DNA from: Pedobacter riviphilus
GTDB lineage: Bacteria > Bacteroidota > Bacteroidia > Sphingobacteriales > Sphingobacteriaceae
NCBI RefSeq assembly: GCF_014692875.1
Contig: NZ_CP061171.1
Span: forward strand, 1,736,001-1,800,000
Direction of reading: 5' to 3'
Length of the DNA stretch: 64,000 bases
In this document: positions 53,549-62,633 of the stretch, piece after piece
Layout: each line of letters begins with the position of its first letter
Numbering within the stretch: position 1 is the stretch's first letter
Translations under genes and position numbers: made by a program
The notes under the pieces: generated by a model
Databases searched by the model: none
Told to the model about the DNA's origin: nothing
The model's input: the letters and a program-made list of their open reading frames with translations, nothing else

Positions 53549-54238
53549 TTAGTTCTGCTTGGTTACCATAGCCAAGACTTCCATTAAATTGTCTATTACT
53601 GCATCAGGTTTAGCTTCTTCTAATTGTTTCTTTGTATGCGCGCCTGTGGTAATACCAATGCTTAGGCTGCAACCTGCATTTTTACCTTCTTCGATATCGA
53701 TACTTGAATCACCAACTTTAACCACCGATTTACCGTCGGTAATGCCATGATGGCTCATTGCCAACAAAATCATATCAGGTTCTGGTCTGTTTTGGCCAAC
53801 TTCTGATGCGGTAACAAGTGTATCGAAATCGGTACCGGCCTTCCAGCCAAGTTTGTTCAAGATAGACTCGGCAGTTCCCCTATCATAACCGGTGTTAAGT
53901 ACTGAAATTATTCCTTCTTTTCGAAGTTTTTCAAAAAGCTCAATTGAACCAGGTTGAGGTAATATTTCTTCATTTTCATAGGCAAGCTTCAGTTTGCCAA
54001 TAAATTCTTCGTATATATCGAATACCATTGCTTCATCAAAAGAGCCCTCGTAGGTCTTAAGTACCGATCTGATGGCTTCTTTCTTTTCCTTTCCGGCTGC
54101 AACAGCAAGAATCTGATCAAGCGTATAAGAAAAACCAGCGGTGTTTATAGCATTCATTAGCGTTTTGTAAACGAGGTTGTTTTCGTTCACTGTAGTGCCG
54201 GCCATGTCGAATACTACCATTTTAATTTCAGGGTACAT
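53549..54238 (-). CDS. Phosphonatase-like HAD hydrolase
   Basis: This 229-residue HAD protein has motif I MVVFDMAGTTVNENN (DxAGT, the phosphonoacetaldehyde-hydrolase variant), cap-domain AVAAGKEKKEAIRSVL, motif II in LNTGYDRG, motif III Lys in QNRPEPDMI and motif IV KVGDSSIDIEEGKNAGC. It matches the PhnX-like hydrolase family (TIGR03351 type). True PhnX cleaves the C-P bond through a Schiff base on a cap Lys. No phosphonate transporter or aminotransferase adjoins it, so the substrate is uncertain. An inverted repeat in the upstream region may regulate it. Confidence 0.85.
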   Translation of the reverse strand: MYPEIKMVVFDMAGTTVNENNLVYKTLMNAINTAGFSYTLDQILAVAAGKEKKEAIRSVLKTYEGSFDEAMVFDIYEEFIGKLKLAYENEEILPQPGSIELFEKLRKEGIISVLNTGYDRGTAESILNKLGWKAGTDFDTLVTASEVGQNRPEPDMILLAMSHHGITDGKSVVKVGDSSIDIEEGKNAGCSLSIGITTGAHTKKQLEEAKPDAVIDNLMEVLAMVTKQN

Positions 54239-54585
54239 TGCTTTCTTTTAAATTAGATAATTTGTTTTTTTTGAACTGTGTCGTCAAATATACAGGCAGT
54301 ATTTTTTATAAACAAATGTTTAGCAATAGTTAACATTTAAATTAACATTTGTTTACTTAAGCTAAACATTTAAAATCTGGTCTTGCTTAATTTTTATTAT
54401 TTAGAAAGGATTTCTTGAATGAAATAAGTGGCTGATTATTAATGTTTTTTTATACTTTATATGAAGTTATTTGCAATAATATATAAGTTAGAAAGCTAAA
54501 TCAGATTCAATAAAATCGATTTGACAGATCTTAAGTCTACTAGGATGAAAACCAACAGGCAATTACCTTGCGAAATTGGAAGATA
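54239..54585. other. Intergenic region with a 12-bp inverted repeat
   Basis: No gene is seen in these 347 bases. A perfect inverted repeat TAAACAAATGTT (54309-54320) / AACATTTGTTTA (54344-54355) encloses GTTAAC, and a further TAAACATTTA follows at 54363. It lies about 70 bases upstream of the HAD start and could bind a repressor. Confidence 0.5.
54309..54355. promoter_or_regulatory. Putative operator: TAAACAAATGTT inverted repeat
   Basis: Perfect 12-bp arms have a 23-base spacer. A palindromic GTTAAC lies in the spacer and a TAAACATTT half-site lies downstream. The spacing (35 bases centre to centre) fits two dimers on the same DNA face. No regulator gene adjoins it. Confidence 0.35.
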
Positions 54586-55044
54586 TTAGATAAAATGATA
54601 CAAGAATACAACATCACCAACATATGCTGGCTTAGGTTGATCTTTAATCACAAGTGTGGCTTGAATGGTGACTTTAGTTATTCCCCTTAAATTGCTGATG
54701 CAATTTAATTTTGCTTTTAACTGCACTTCGCTGTCCACTAAAATTGGCTGACCAAATTTAAAGCGTTCAATGCCATAATTAATTTCCATTTTAATATTAC
54801 GTACGTCGGCAATCTGCTTCCATAAATAAGGAATTAAGGATAGGGTTAGGTAGCCATGTGCAATTGTTGCCTTAAACGGCCCTTCATTTTTAGCTTTTTC
54901 AGCATCGGTGTGTATCCATTGATGATCCAAGGTTGCATCGGCAAATTTATTGATCTGCTCTTGGTTTATAGTATGCCATTGCGAAACACCTAGTTCTTTA
55001 CCAAGGTGCGATTCATATTCTTCAAAATTGTTGATCACCAACAT
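54586..55044 (-). CDS. MaoC-like (R)-specific enoyl-CoA hydratase
   Basis: This 152-residue hotdog-fold protein has the MaoC catalytic signature: INKFADATLDHQWIHTDAEK (Asp and His of the hydratase-2 motif) and ATIAHGYLTLSLIPYL (the HGYLTLS motif). It would hydrate trans-2-enoyl-CoA to (R)-3-hydroxyacyl-CoA. No polyhydroxyalkanoate or beta-oxidation genes adjoin it. Monocistronic. Confidence 0.92.
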   Translation of the reverse strand: MLVINNFEEYESHLGKELGVSQWHTINQEQINKFADATLDHQWIHTDAEKAKNEGPFKATIAHGYLTLSLIPYLWKQIADVRNIKMEINYGIERFKFGQPILVDSEVQLKAKLNCISNLRGITKVTIQATLVIKDQPKPAYVGDVVFLYHFI

Positions 55045-55544
55045 ATATTCTATTTAAAGGATTAGTACTGTTTTAACAACTCCTTTAGGTACAACAATCC
55101 TTCAGGTATTATAGTTTCATTAATGCTTCTGTACCCAATGATAATCATAATAACTTTGTGTTTAACCGTATACAGATTAATTATTTTAAAAAAAACTTCG
55201 TCCGATTTTACTTTAATTTTTTAGACCATTTATAATCAGCTAGATAAGAAACATCGCTGTTTATTCTAAATTGATTAAATTTTTAAAAGAAGAAGCAACT
55301 GGAAATGAAGGATGCTAACCTGAAAACATAGGATAGGAGATATAAATTGGATGATAGAATACCTTCAAGCTATTATTTGGGTTCGAAAAAAAATGCCTTT
55401 CACCTATCACTAAGTGTTTTTCTATTTTATTTAAATGATTTGATTTTAAGTGTGTTAAATATTATCTAAACATTTAATTTGATATATTTAAATTTAAATT
55501 TAGATTTGTCTAAAATTAAATTTAGATAAATCATTTTTATATTC
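55045..55544. other. Intergenic region upstream of the TonB receptor
   Basis: These 500 bases hold no protein-like frame. The last 80 bases contain four TTTAGA/TCTAAA half-sites (listed separately) next to the receptor start. The first 150 bases are the MaoC gene upstream region. No dispersed repeat was seen. Confidence 0.5.
55465..55526 (+). promoter_or_regulatory. Cluster of TTTAGA/TCTAAA half-sites before the TonB receptor
   Basis: Half-sites are TCTAAA at 55465-55470, TTTAGA at 55499-55504, TCTAAA at 55509-55514 and TTTAGA at 55521-55526. The middle pair forms the 16-bp palindrome TTTAGATTTGTCTAAA, whose length resembles DtxR/IdeR- or Fur-type boxes. The cluster lies within 80 bases of the start codon. 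This is consistent with metal-regulated repression, but the regulator is inferred only from position. Confidence 0.45.
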
Positions 55545-58001
55545 ATGAAATTCCTGCTGCTATATTGTTTCTGTTTTTGCATATCGTTAAATACCATCGC
55601 CCAAAAGGTTATGATTAAGGGATTGGTAACTTCTCAAAATCAACCTGTAGAAAATATTACCATTAAAATTTTAGGAACTAACAGATCAACAAAATCCAGC
55701 AGTTCAGGTATGTATCAATTAAGTGGAGTCCCTTCTGGAAATTGCGATCTCGTTTTTTCAGGTGTCGGTTATCAGTCAAAACGAATTAGGGTAATACTAA
55801 AGGGAGATACTGCCCTGGTTAATGCCGATTTATTAGGTTTAGCTTCAGACTTAAATGATGTGGTGATTACTGGCGTAAACCGGGCAACACAATTACGTAA
55901 AAGCCCTGTGCCTATTGCCGTACTTTCTAAAAAAACAATGGACCAAAACGTAAATACCAATTTAATAGAGGCTATTGTTAAAGGAGTACCAGGAATTACA
56001 GCCGTTACTACCGGCCCGAATGTTTCTAAACCTTTTATAAGGGGCTTAGGTTATAACCGAGTATTAACTTTATATGATGGTTTAAGGCAAGAGGGGCAAC
56101 AATGGGGCGATGAACATGGAATTGAGGTGGATGAATATGCTATTACCAGGGCCGAAGTTGTAAAAGGCCCAGCCAGTTTAACCTATGGTTCAGATGCATT
56201 AGCCGGGGTAATTAATATGATTCCTTATACACCGGATTTTGAAGATGGAAAGTTTAAAGGCGATTTTACTGCTAATTACCAAAGTAATAATGGGATGATC
56301 GGTTCGTCGCTAGGATTGGCCTACATTAAAAATGATTGGAAATACACATTTAGGGCAACCGGGAAAACAGCACATAATTACCAAAACAAAATTGATGGAC
56401 TGGTTTACGGAACAGCTTTTAGAGAATACAATGTATCTGCCAGCGCCAGGGTAGATAAAGCCTGGGGCTTTTCTAAAACTGCCATTACCTATTACGATAA
56501 TTTAATGGAAATTCCCGATGGTAGCAGAGATTCTTTGTCAAGGCGATTTACCAGACAGGTGCTGGATGACGGAGACGATATTAAGAACAGGCCAATTGTA
56601 CCTGAAAGTGATTTGAATACCTACTCCATTAACCCCTTACATCAACACATTCAACATTATAGGTTTTACAATACCAGTCAGTTTAAATTTGGAACAAGTG
56701 ATTTAAATTTATTAATTGGTGGACAACAAAGTGTAAGGAGAGAATATAATCACCCAACATTGCCAAGTCAGGCAGGGCTTTATGTCGTGTTGAACACTTT
56801 TAATTATGATCTTAAATACAACCTGCCCGATTTTGCCGGTATAGAAAGTACCATCGGACTTAATGGTATGTATCAGGGAAACAGGAGCAAAGCTGCTACC
56901 GATTTTCCCATTCCCGATTATGATCTCTTTGATGTTGGAGCTTTTTACTTCGCGAAGAAATCGATGGGTAAAGTAGATGTTTCCGGAGGCATTAGGATCG
57001 ACAGAAGAAATATACACTGGAGTGATTTTTATGTAGGTACCGATGCACAAACAGGTTTCGGTAAACAAGTGAGTCCAGCCGATGCCACTGGAAAACTGCA
57101 GTTCCCATCTTTTGATAAAAACTACTATGGCTTGTCAGGAAGTTTGGGCTTAACCTACAATATTTCTGAAAAGTTATTAATTAAGGCCAATGTTGCGAGA
57201 GGATATAGAGCCCCAAATATTACAGAAATCGGTTCTAACGGATTAGATCCTGGTGCACATATTGTATACTTGGGTAACAGAGCCTTTAAGCCTGAATTCA
57301 ACCTTCAGGAAGATATTGGTATTATTGCCTATTTGAAAGATGCTGATATTAGTATGGAACTGTTTAATAACAACATTCAGAACTATATTTACCAATCACG
57401 TTTAACCGATGCCAACGGAAATCCGGTTGTTATTGTTCCTGGTAACTTAACCTATCAGTATCAGCAATCAAAAGCCAGATTGTATGGCGCTGAAATTTCG
57501 GTGAATCTACATCCTGCAGCTATGAAATGGTTAAGTTTCAACAATAGTCTGGCTTATGTGGTTGGGATAAACCAGAATCAGGAGTTATTGAATAAACATG
57601 GCCGAGAGGCTAAATATCTACCTTTCATTCCTCCACTACAGGTGAGAACAGAGGTTAAGGCAACTGCACAAAAACCATTCGGCATTTTTGATAAGCCGTA
57701 CATTAAAATAGATGCTGCTTTTTTTGCTGATCAGGATAAATTTTACGCGCTGGATAATACCGAAACTTTTACACCGGGTTATACCTTAATTAATGGAGGG
57801 GTAGGATCGGCACTGAAAACTAAAAAAGGGAAAACTTTGTGTGATATTTTTCTCCAGGCCGATAATATCTTCAATATTGCCTATCAATCAAATTTAAACA
57901 GGTTAAAGTATTTCGAATACTATAGCGGCATACCTAATGGCCGATCAGGCATTTACAACATGGGCAGGAATTTAAGTTTTAAAGTTATAATCCCGATTTA
58001 A
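55545..58001 (+). CDS. TonB-dependent receptor, metal-type, with N-terminal carboxypeptidase-D-like domain
   Basis: This 818-residue outer-membrane receptor has a signal peptide (about residues 1-20), a carboxypeptidase-D-like domain (about 22-100; MIKGLVTSQNQPVENI) and a plug (about 105-225) with EAIVKGVPGITAVTTGPNV and RAEVVKGPASLTYGSDALAG. The barrel ends in a hydrophobic residue (VIIPI rather than a canonical Phe). The segment QEGQQWGDEHGIEVDEYAI in the plug, rich in acidic residues and His, resembles Bacteroidota receptors often linked to metal or metallophore uptake. It is monocistronic. The operator-like cluster upstream supports metal control. Confidence 0.88.
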   Translation: MKFLLLYCFCFCISLNTIAQKVMIKGLVTSQNQPVENITIKILGTNRSTKSSSSGMYQLSGVPSGNCDLVFSGVGYQSKRIRVILKGDTALVNADLLGLASDLNDVVITGVNRATQLRKSPVPIAVLSKKTMDQNVNTNLIEAIVKGVPGITAVTTGPNVSKPFIRGLGYNRVLTLYDGLRQEGQQWGDEHGIEVDEYAITRAEVVKGPASLTYGSDALAGVINMIPYTPDFEDGKFKGDFTANYQSNNGMIGSSLGLAYIKNDWKYTFRATGKTAHNYQNKIDGLVYGTAFREYNVSASARVDKAWGFSKTAITYYDNLMEIPDGSRDSLSRRFTRQVLDDGDDIKNRPIVPESDLNTYSINPLHQHIQHYRFYNTSQFKFGTSDLNLLIGGQQSVRREYNHPTLPSQAGLYVVLNTFNYDLKYNLPDFAGIESTIGLNGMYQGNRSKAATDFPIPDYDLFDVGAFYFAKKSMGKVDVSGGIRIDRRNIHWSDFYVGTDAQTGFGKQVSPADATGKLQFPSFDKNYYGLSGSLGLTYNISEKLLIKANVARGYRAPNITEIGSNGLDPGAHIVYLGNRAFKPEFNLQEDIGIIAYLKDADISMELFNNNIQNYIYQSRLTDANGNPVVIVPGNLTYQYQQSKARLYGAEISVNLHPAAMKWLSFNNSLAYVVGINQNQELLNKHGREAKYLPFIPPLQVRTEVKATAQKPFGIFDKPYIKIDAAFFADQDKFYALDNTETFTPGYTLINGGVGSALKTKKGKTLCDIFLQADNIFNIAYQSNLNRLKYFEYYSGIPNGRSGIYNMGRNLSFKVIIPI

Positions 58002-58475
58002 GAGCAGAAAATTATTGGTTGTTATAGCCTTTCTTTTTTCATCATTTCGAGGAGGAATGACAAAGCAATCTTTTAATTGAATTCAGGTTATTGGGAAATG
58101 AGCGGTTTGTGGTTCTTGGCAATTACAGCCCCGCTATCGCTTATAGTCCTCGCTGCGCTCCGGGCTATTCCGCTTGATCGGGTTTAGAAACAAGAGTTTG
58201 TGCACCCCGCAAACCCCACAATGAAATATTGCCTAAGCCAATTAGCCGCGGTTGCAGCGTTACCCTGCAGCAACGAGGTACGAGGAAGCGAAGCGTATAA
58301 GCGGAAAACGGGACGAAACTTTATGCTTAGTACAAGCCTTGCGCTCCAAATGTGAAAAATATTTTAGTGTTAACCCAAATAATAATCATTTCAGCTTATT
58401 AACCTTCCATTCTATAGACTGTTCCTCATTTTTCCTACTTTTACTTCCATCATCATACATTAAACATTTACATTA
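58002..58475. other. Intergenic region rich in dispersed repeats
   Basis: No gene is supported in these 474 bases; a 74-codon frame from 58252 lies within repeat-like GC-richer sequence and is rejected. The stretch holds TTTCGAGGAGGAATGACAAA (58044-58063), the 73-nt repeat copy 2 (58113-58185) and a further GC-rich block (58240-58330, GAGGTACGAGGAAGCGAAGC and following). Confidence 0.6.
58113..58185 (-). repeat. 73-nt dispersed intergenic repeat, copy 2 (inverted)
   Basis: This is the reverse complement of copy 1 (40224-40296) at 66 of 73 positions without gaps. The seven differences fall mainly at the ends and at two positions in the CCCGGA/CCCACA segment. Both copies lie in intergenic DNA, 18 kb apart. 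Confidence 0.88.
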
Positions 58476-58916
58476 ATGGAACCCTCTTTAAGCGAACAGC
58501 GTTTAACTTTTTTAAGGCAATCAATGGGCAAGGTAATTACCGCTTCGCCTTCTAATTTTATGAATTGGCTGGCCCCGGTTTTAATCAAAGCAGATTACGG
58601 TATATTGGTTTGCCAGTATACTATCCGTAAAGAAATGACCAACCCTTATCAGATTTTACATGGCGGCGTAACGGCTGGTATTATTGATGATTTAATTGGT
58701 GCAACTGTTTTTACGATGGGATTAAACGAACGGTACACCACTGTAAATAATTATATCGATTATTTTGCCCCAGCAAGCGAAGGCGACGAAGTTATTGCAG
58801 AAACAGCAATTGTAAAAAGAGGACGCACGATATTAAATCTGCAATGTGAGATATTTTTACCTTCAAAAAATCGTTTAATAGCTAAAGGCTACTCAAACAT
58901 GTTAAACATAGGTTAA
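58476..58916 (+). CDS. PaaI-family hotdog thioesterase
   Basis: This 146-residue acyl-CoA thioesterase has the hotdog signature YQILHGGVTAGIIDDLIGAT (His-Gly-Gly with catalytic Asp nearby), YIDYFAPASEGDEVIAE and AIVKRGRTILNLQCEI. It hydrolyses small acyl-CoA esters. No phenylacetate genes adjoin it, so substrate is unknown. Monocistronic. Confidence 0.9.
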   Translation: MEPSLSEQRLTFLRQSMGKVITASPSNFMNWLAPVLIKADYGILVCQYTIRKEMTNPYQILHGGVTAGIIDDLIGATVFTMGLNERYTTVNNYIDYFAPASEGDEVIAETAIVKRGRTILNLQCEIFLPSKNRLIAKGYSNMLNIG

Positions 58917-59016
58917 GCCTTTTCTGCTAGCTTAAGAATTAATTGTTAATTCCTTTAAATTAACGAAACATTCTCATTTATAATTTGTTGTAAATTAACC
59001 TAAAATATAATGAGCC

Positions 59017-59268
59017 ATGTTAGAAAATTATTCCACCCTGCAATTCATCGTGAGAGGCAAAATTTTTAAGGGATTTTGCATGCGTATTCAAGATGATTTT
59101 CACGAAACTTACGCCGTTGTTTTAGATGGTTATCACTCTTTCTGTATCTGGTTAGATAACAAAACAGAAAAATGGTGCGCTTCCAAGAACGTAGCAATTG
59201 ATCCTGATGCTATTGATGAAATCATTAACAGGATATCTATACCCAAGCGTCTTACTAATATTAAGTAA
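59017..59268 (+). CDS. Small hypothetical protein
   Basis: This 83-residue soluble protein has a beta-rich pattern (TLQFIVRGKIFKGFCMRIQD, HETYAVVLDGYHSFCIWLD) and an amphipathic C-terminal helix (DAIDEIINRI). No family is recognised. It is monocistronic, about 100 bases after the thioesterase gene. Confidence 0.55.
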   Translation: MLENYSTLQFIVRGKIFKGFCMRIQDDFHETYAVVLDGYHSFCIWLDNKTEKWCASKNVAIDPDAIDEIINRISIPKRLTNIK

Positions 59269-59445
59269 TAAAAATGTTGCAGCATAAATTCTGTCACTAA
59301 GTTGCAGGATTTTGCTGTTTTATGCGGTATTTTCTCTTTTTTTATTTAACAACACCTCTAAAACGAAGTTCATAATGGGTTTTGGTGCGTTAAATTGTGT
59401 ATTTTAACAACAACTTAACAAATCGGTTAACCTAAAACTTTCATT

Positions 59446-62400
59446 ATGAACAAAAAATTACTAATACTATTAGGGATTTTAACTTGTTACGTGGTTTCGT
59501 ATGCCCAAACGACAGTAAAAGGCAAAGTAACCGACGGAAACAACGTTGGTATTCCGGGCGTAAGTGTACTGATTAAGGGCAGTACAACTGGAGCCTCAAC
59601 AGGTGGGGATGGCACTTACAGTATTGTCATTCCATCAAATAATGCTACGCTGATATTTAAATCAATAGGCTTTGTTACAAGAGAAGTGCTTGTTGGTGGA
59701 CGTACGCAGGTGGATATTATTTTATCCAATGATGAAAATAAGCTTGATGAGGTAATGGTCGTAGCTTATGGTACTGCCAAACGTGGTAGCTATACAGGTT
59801 CTGCAGCTGTAATTGATCAAGATAAAATAAAAGATGCCCCCTCTACTTCTTTTCAAAATGCTTTAACTGGCAGGGCAGCTGGCGTGCAGGTTACCGCATC
59901 TTCTGGACAGGCTGGATCAACACCTAGCATACGTATAAGGGGCATTGGCTCTATAAATGCATCTAACGATCCATTATATGTTGTAGATGGTGTTCCGGTT
60001 GTTTCAGGAAATATTGGACAGGGGAGTGATTATACCCAGGCGACCAATAATATTATGAATACGATTAATCCGGCTGATATTGAGAGTATTACCATATTGA
60101 AAGATGCCGCTGCATCCTCCTTATATGGTTCGCGGGCGGCTAATGGGGTCGTGTTAATCAATACAAAACATGGAAAATTGGGTAAACCTAAAATTGAGTT
60201 CAGAACATCTTTGGGTTTAACACCAGCCTGGGCAACCGATAATTATGAAACAGCTGGCGTACAAGAACAGGTAAATATGTTATATCGTATTTTTCACGAT
60301 GTACGTACTTCAGCAGGACAGAGTGAGGCTGCGGGAAATACCTATGCTTTATCTCAACTAAATAACAAGTTTAACAGACATGGTTATCGCTTTACTACTG
60401 ATGGAACGGGTTTAAATGCTAATGTAAATATTCTGGGCATGACAGACGGGATAGAAAATCGAGAAGGGAAGTATTTTGATTGGGATGATGCGCTATTTAG
60501 AACGGCAAAATACCAAACTAATGATCTGGCAGTAAGTGGTGGCGATGAAAAAACAAAGTATTATTCTTCCTTTTCGTACACTAGAGACCAAAGCCGGATT
60601 AAAGTAAACGATTTTGATCGCTATTCTGGAAGGATTAACTTAAGTCAGAAAGTAGGCAGATATGTAGAAATTGGTTCTAATGTAAGTATTACCAGATCTG
60701 CACAGAGCGGTTATAATGATACCAGAAATACAGGTGCTAACAGCTACTTCCAAACGAGAAACTTGCTGTGGCCACTTTACTGGCCAACTGATTATAAAAC
60801 GGGTCTGCCATTTACTGCCAGATATGGAAGTTTAGCACAGAATAATATCTATTATGATAATCAGTGGGATAATAAATCAGTTACAAAAAGATTTGTAGCC
60901 AATCCTTATGTTCAGCTGAATATATTACCAGAGTTAATTTTGAAGTCTGTATTTTCTTATGATAATTCTCAGGTTGGTGATCATATTTATTATAGTGCGC
61001 TTCATTTTAATGGCCTAACCAATAATGGAAGTGTAAATGAAATTACAACCAACTACAATAAAATGGTTTCTTCTAGCACAGTGAACTACAGTAAACAATT
61101 TGGATTACATTCTATCAGTTTATTGGCTGGTTTTGAAGCTGAAAAAAATGTGATCGATTTTCAAAGGGCTACTGGTGTTGATTTGGGTAGTAGTGAGTTA
61201 CAAAGTGTTTCAACTGCCGGTACTACCTCATCTTCAGCGTATAATTGGGGTAATTCCATTGTTTCCGGCCTTTCGCGTTTGGAATATAATTTTAATCAAA
61301 AATACTTTATTACTACCTCTTTGCGAAGAGATGGATCATCAAGATTGGGTGATATTAATAGATGGGGCACATTTTGGTCGGTTGGTGCCTCATGGAAAAT
61401 AAATAGTGAAGATTTTTTAAAAGAGGTATCATTTCTTGATAACTTAAGATTAAGGGGATCATACGGTACCAACGGTACTTTGCCTTCAAACAACTACGAC
61501 TGGCGTGAGCTGACATCATTTTCTAATAAATACTTAGGCCAGCCTGCTGCATTGTATGCTTCGCTTTCTAATCCTTTGTTAACCTGGGAAAATAGTTATT
61601 CCACAAACGTAGCATTAGAGTTTGGTCTATTTAAAAGAATTACGGGTACAGTTGAGTTTTTTAACAGAGATACCAAAAATCTGTTATTGGGTGTTCCTGT
61701 ATCAATGACCACAGGTTTTAGTTCAACGCTGAGAAATATCGGAGAAATTAATAACAGGGGTATTGAATTCGATCTGAACGCTAATTTGATTAATAAGAAT
61801 GGATTTAAATGGGATTTAGGCCTTAATGGATCCTTTACAAGATCAAAAGTAACCAAATTGTATAAGCCCGAAGGAACAGCACGTGGAAATGATATTATAT
61901 GGAACGACCCTACAGGTGGAGATGCACGGGCACAGTTTCTTTATAGTGAAGGTTTATCAATGCTTAGTTTTTATGGTTTTGAGTGGGCTGGTGTAAATCC
62001 CGCAAATGGTAAAAATGTTTGGTACTTAAATGGTAATACCCCTGCTACGGGCAGTTTTGATTTTAATGGCAGACCAGCGACTTATAATTATAATGATGCG
62101 AATAGGGTAGTGATTGGTGACGGTAATCCTGATGTTTTTGGTGGAATTAATACTGATGTAGAATATAAAGGATTTAGTTTAGGCTTAAATTTTATCTATA
62201 AATTGGGTGGACAAATTTATGATGGAGCTTATAAAGATGTTGCAGATGACGGTTACTATTGGGAGAGGATTAGGGCACAAAGCTATTATGATAATATGTG
62301 GACCCCTCAAAATACTTCAGGTACACAACCAAAACTTGATGGTAATGATCTTACTGATGCCATGCAATACAGTTCGCGTCAGTTACATAGCGCCAGTTTT

Positions 62401-62616
62401 TTACGCTTGAAAAACGTCTTATTTGCTTATCGCTTTCCAGAAAAGATAACATCTAAACTTGGCGCTTCAAATATCAGAGCATATTTTAATGGCTCAAACC
62501 TGCTTACATTTTCCAAATACAAAGAAGCAGATCCTGAGGTAGGAAATTACGGTACCAGAGGTTGGGAAACCCCATTCGGAAAGACCTACACTTTTGGTTT
62601 AGAAGTTAGTTTTTAA
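59446..62616 (+). CDS. susC: SusC/RagA-family TonB-linked outer-membrane protein
   Basis: This 1056-residue outer-membrane transporter has a signal peptide (about residues 1-20), a carboxypeptidase-D-like domain (about 22-105; VKGKVTDGNNVGIPGVSVLI) and a TonB box-like segment near VMVVAYGTAKRG. The plug carries the SusC hallmark SIRIRGIGSINASNDPLYVV and ITILKDAAASSLYGSRAANG. A barrel ends in FGLEVSF (terminal Phe). It forms a complex with the SusD-like lipoprotein encoded 17 bases downstream and imports oligosaccharides or other large nutrients. No sigma/anti-sigma pair, hybrid two-component system or glycoside hydrolase adjoins it within the window, so the substrate is unknown. Confidence 0.96.
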   Translation: MNKKLLILLGILTCYVVSYAQTTVKGKVTDGNNVGIPGVSVLIKGSTTGASTGGDGTYSIVIPSNNATLIFKSIGFVTREVLVGGRTQVDIILSNDENKLDEVMVVAYGTAKRGSYTGSAAVIDQDKIKDAPSTSFQNALTGRAAGVQVTASSGQAGSTPSIRIRGIGSINASNDPLYVVDGVPVVSGNIGQGSDYTQATNNIMNTINPADIESITILKDAAASSLYGSRAANGVVLINTKHGKLGKPKIEFRTSLGLTPAWATDNYETAGVQEQVNMLYRIFHDVRTSAGQSEAAGNTYALSQLNNKFNRHGYRFTTDGTGLNANVNILGMTDGIENREGKYFDWDDALFRTAKYQTNDLAVSGGDEKTKYYSSFSYTRDQSRIKVNDFDRYSGRINLSQKVGRYVEIGSNVSITRSAQSGYNDTRNTGANSYFQTRNLLWPLYWPTDYKTGLPFTARYGSLAQNNIYYDNQWDNKSVTKRFVANPYVQLNILPELILKSVFSYDNSQVGDHIYYSALHFNGLTNNGSVNEITTNYNKMVSSSTVNYSKQFGLHSISLLAGFEAEKNVIDFQRATGVDLGSSELQSVSTAGTTSSSAYNWGNSIVSGLSRLEYNFNQKYFITTSLRRDGSSRLGDINRWGTFWSVGASWKINSEDFLKEVSFLDNLRLRGSYGTNGTLPSNNYDWRELTSFSNKYLGQPAALYASLSNPLLTWENSYSTNVALEFGLFKRITGTVEFFNRDTKNLLLGVPVSMTTGFSSTLRNIGEINNRGIEFDLNANLINKNGFKWDLGLNGSFTRSKVTKLYKPEGTARGNDIIWNDPTGGDARAQFLYSEGLSMLSFYGFEWAGVNPANGKNVWYLNGNTPATGSFDFNGRPATYNYNDANRVVIGDGNPDVFGGINTDVEYKGFSLGLNFIYKLGGQIYDGAYKDVADDGYYWERIRAQSYYDNMWTPQNTSGTQPKLDGNDLTDAMQYSSRQLHSASFLRLKNVLFAYRFPEKITSKLGASNIRAYFNGSNLLTFSKYKEADPEVGNYGTRGWETPFGKTYTFGLEVSF

Positions 62617-62633
62617 TATAGGAGATTCAAAAT

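Noticed and set aside
58252..58476. 74-codon plus-strand frame before the thioesterase gene
   Set aside because: It begins in GC-rich repeat-like sequence and its stop overlaps the thioesterase start. The translation has no domain, and its end is a run of Ser/Leu from AT-rich spacer.
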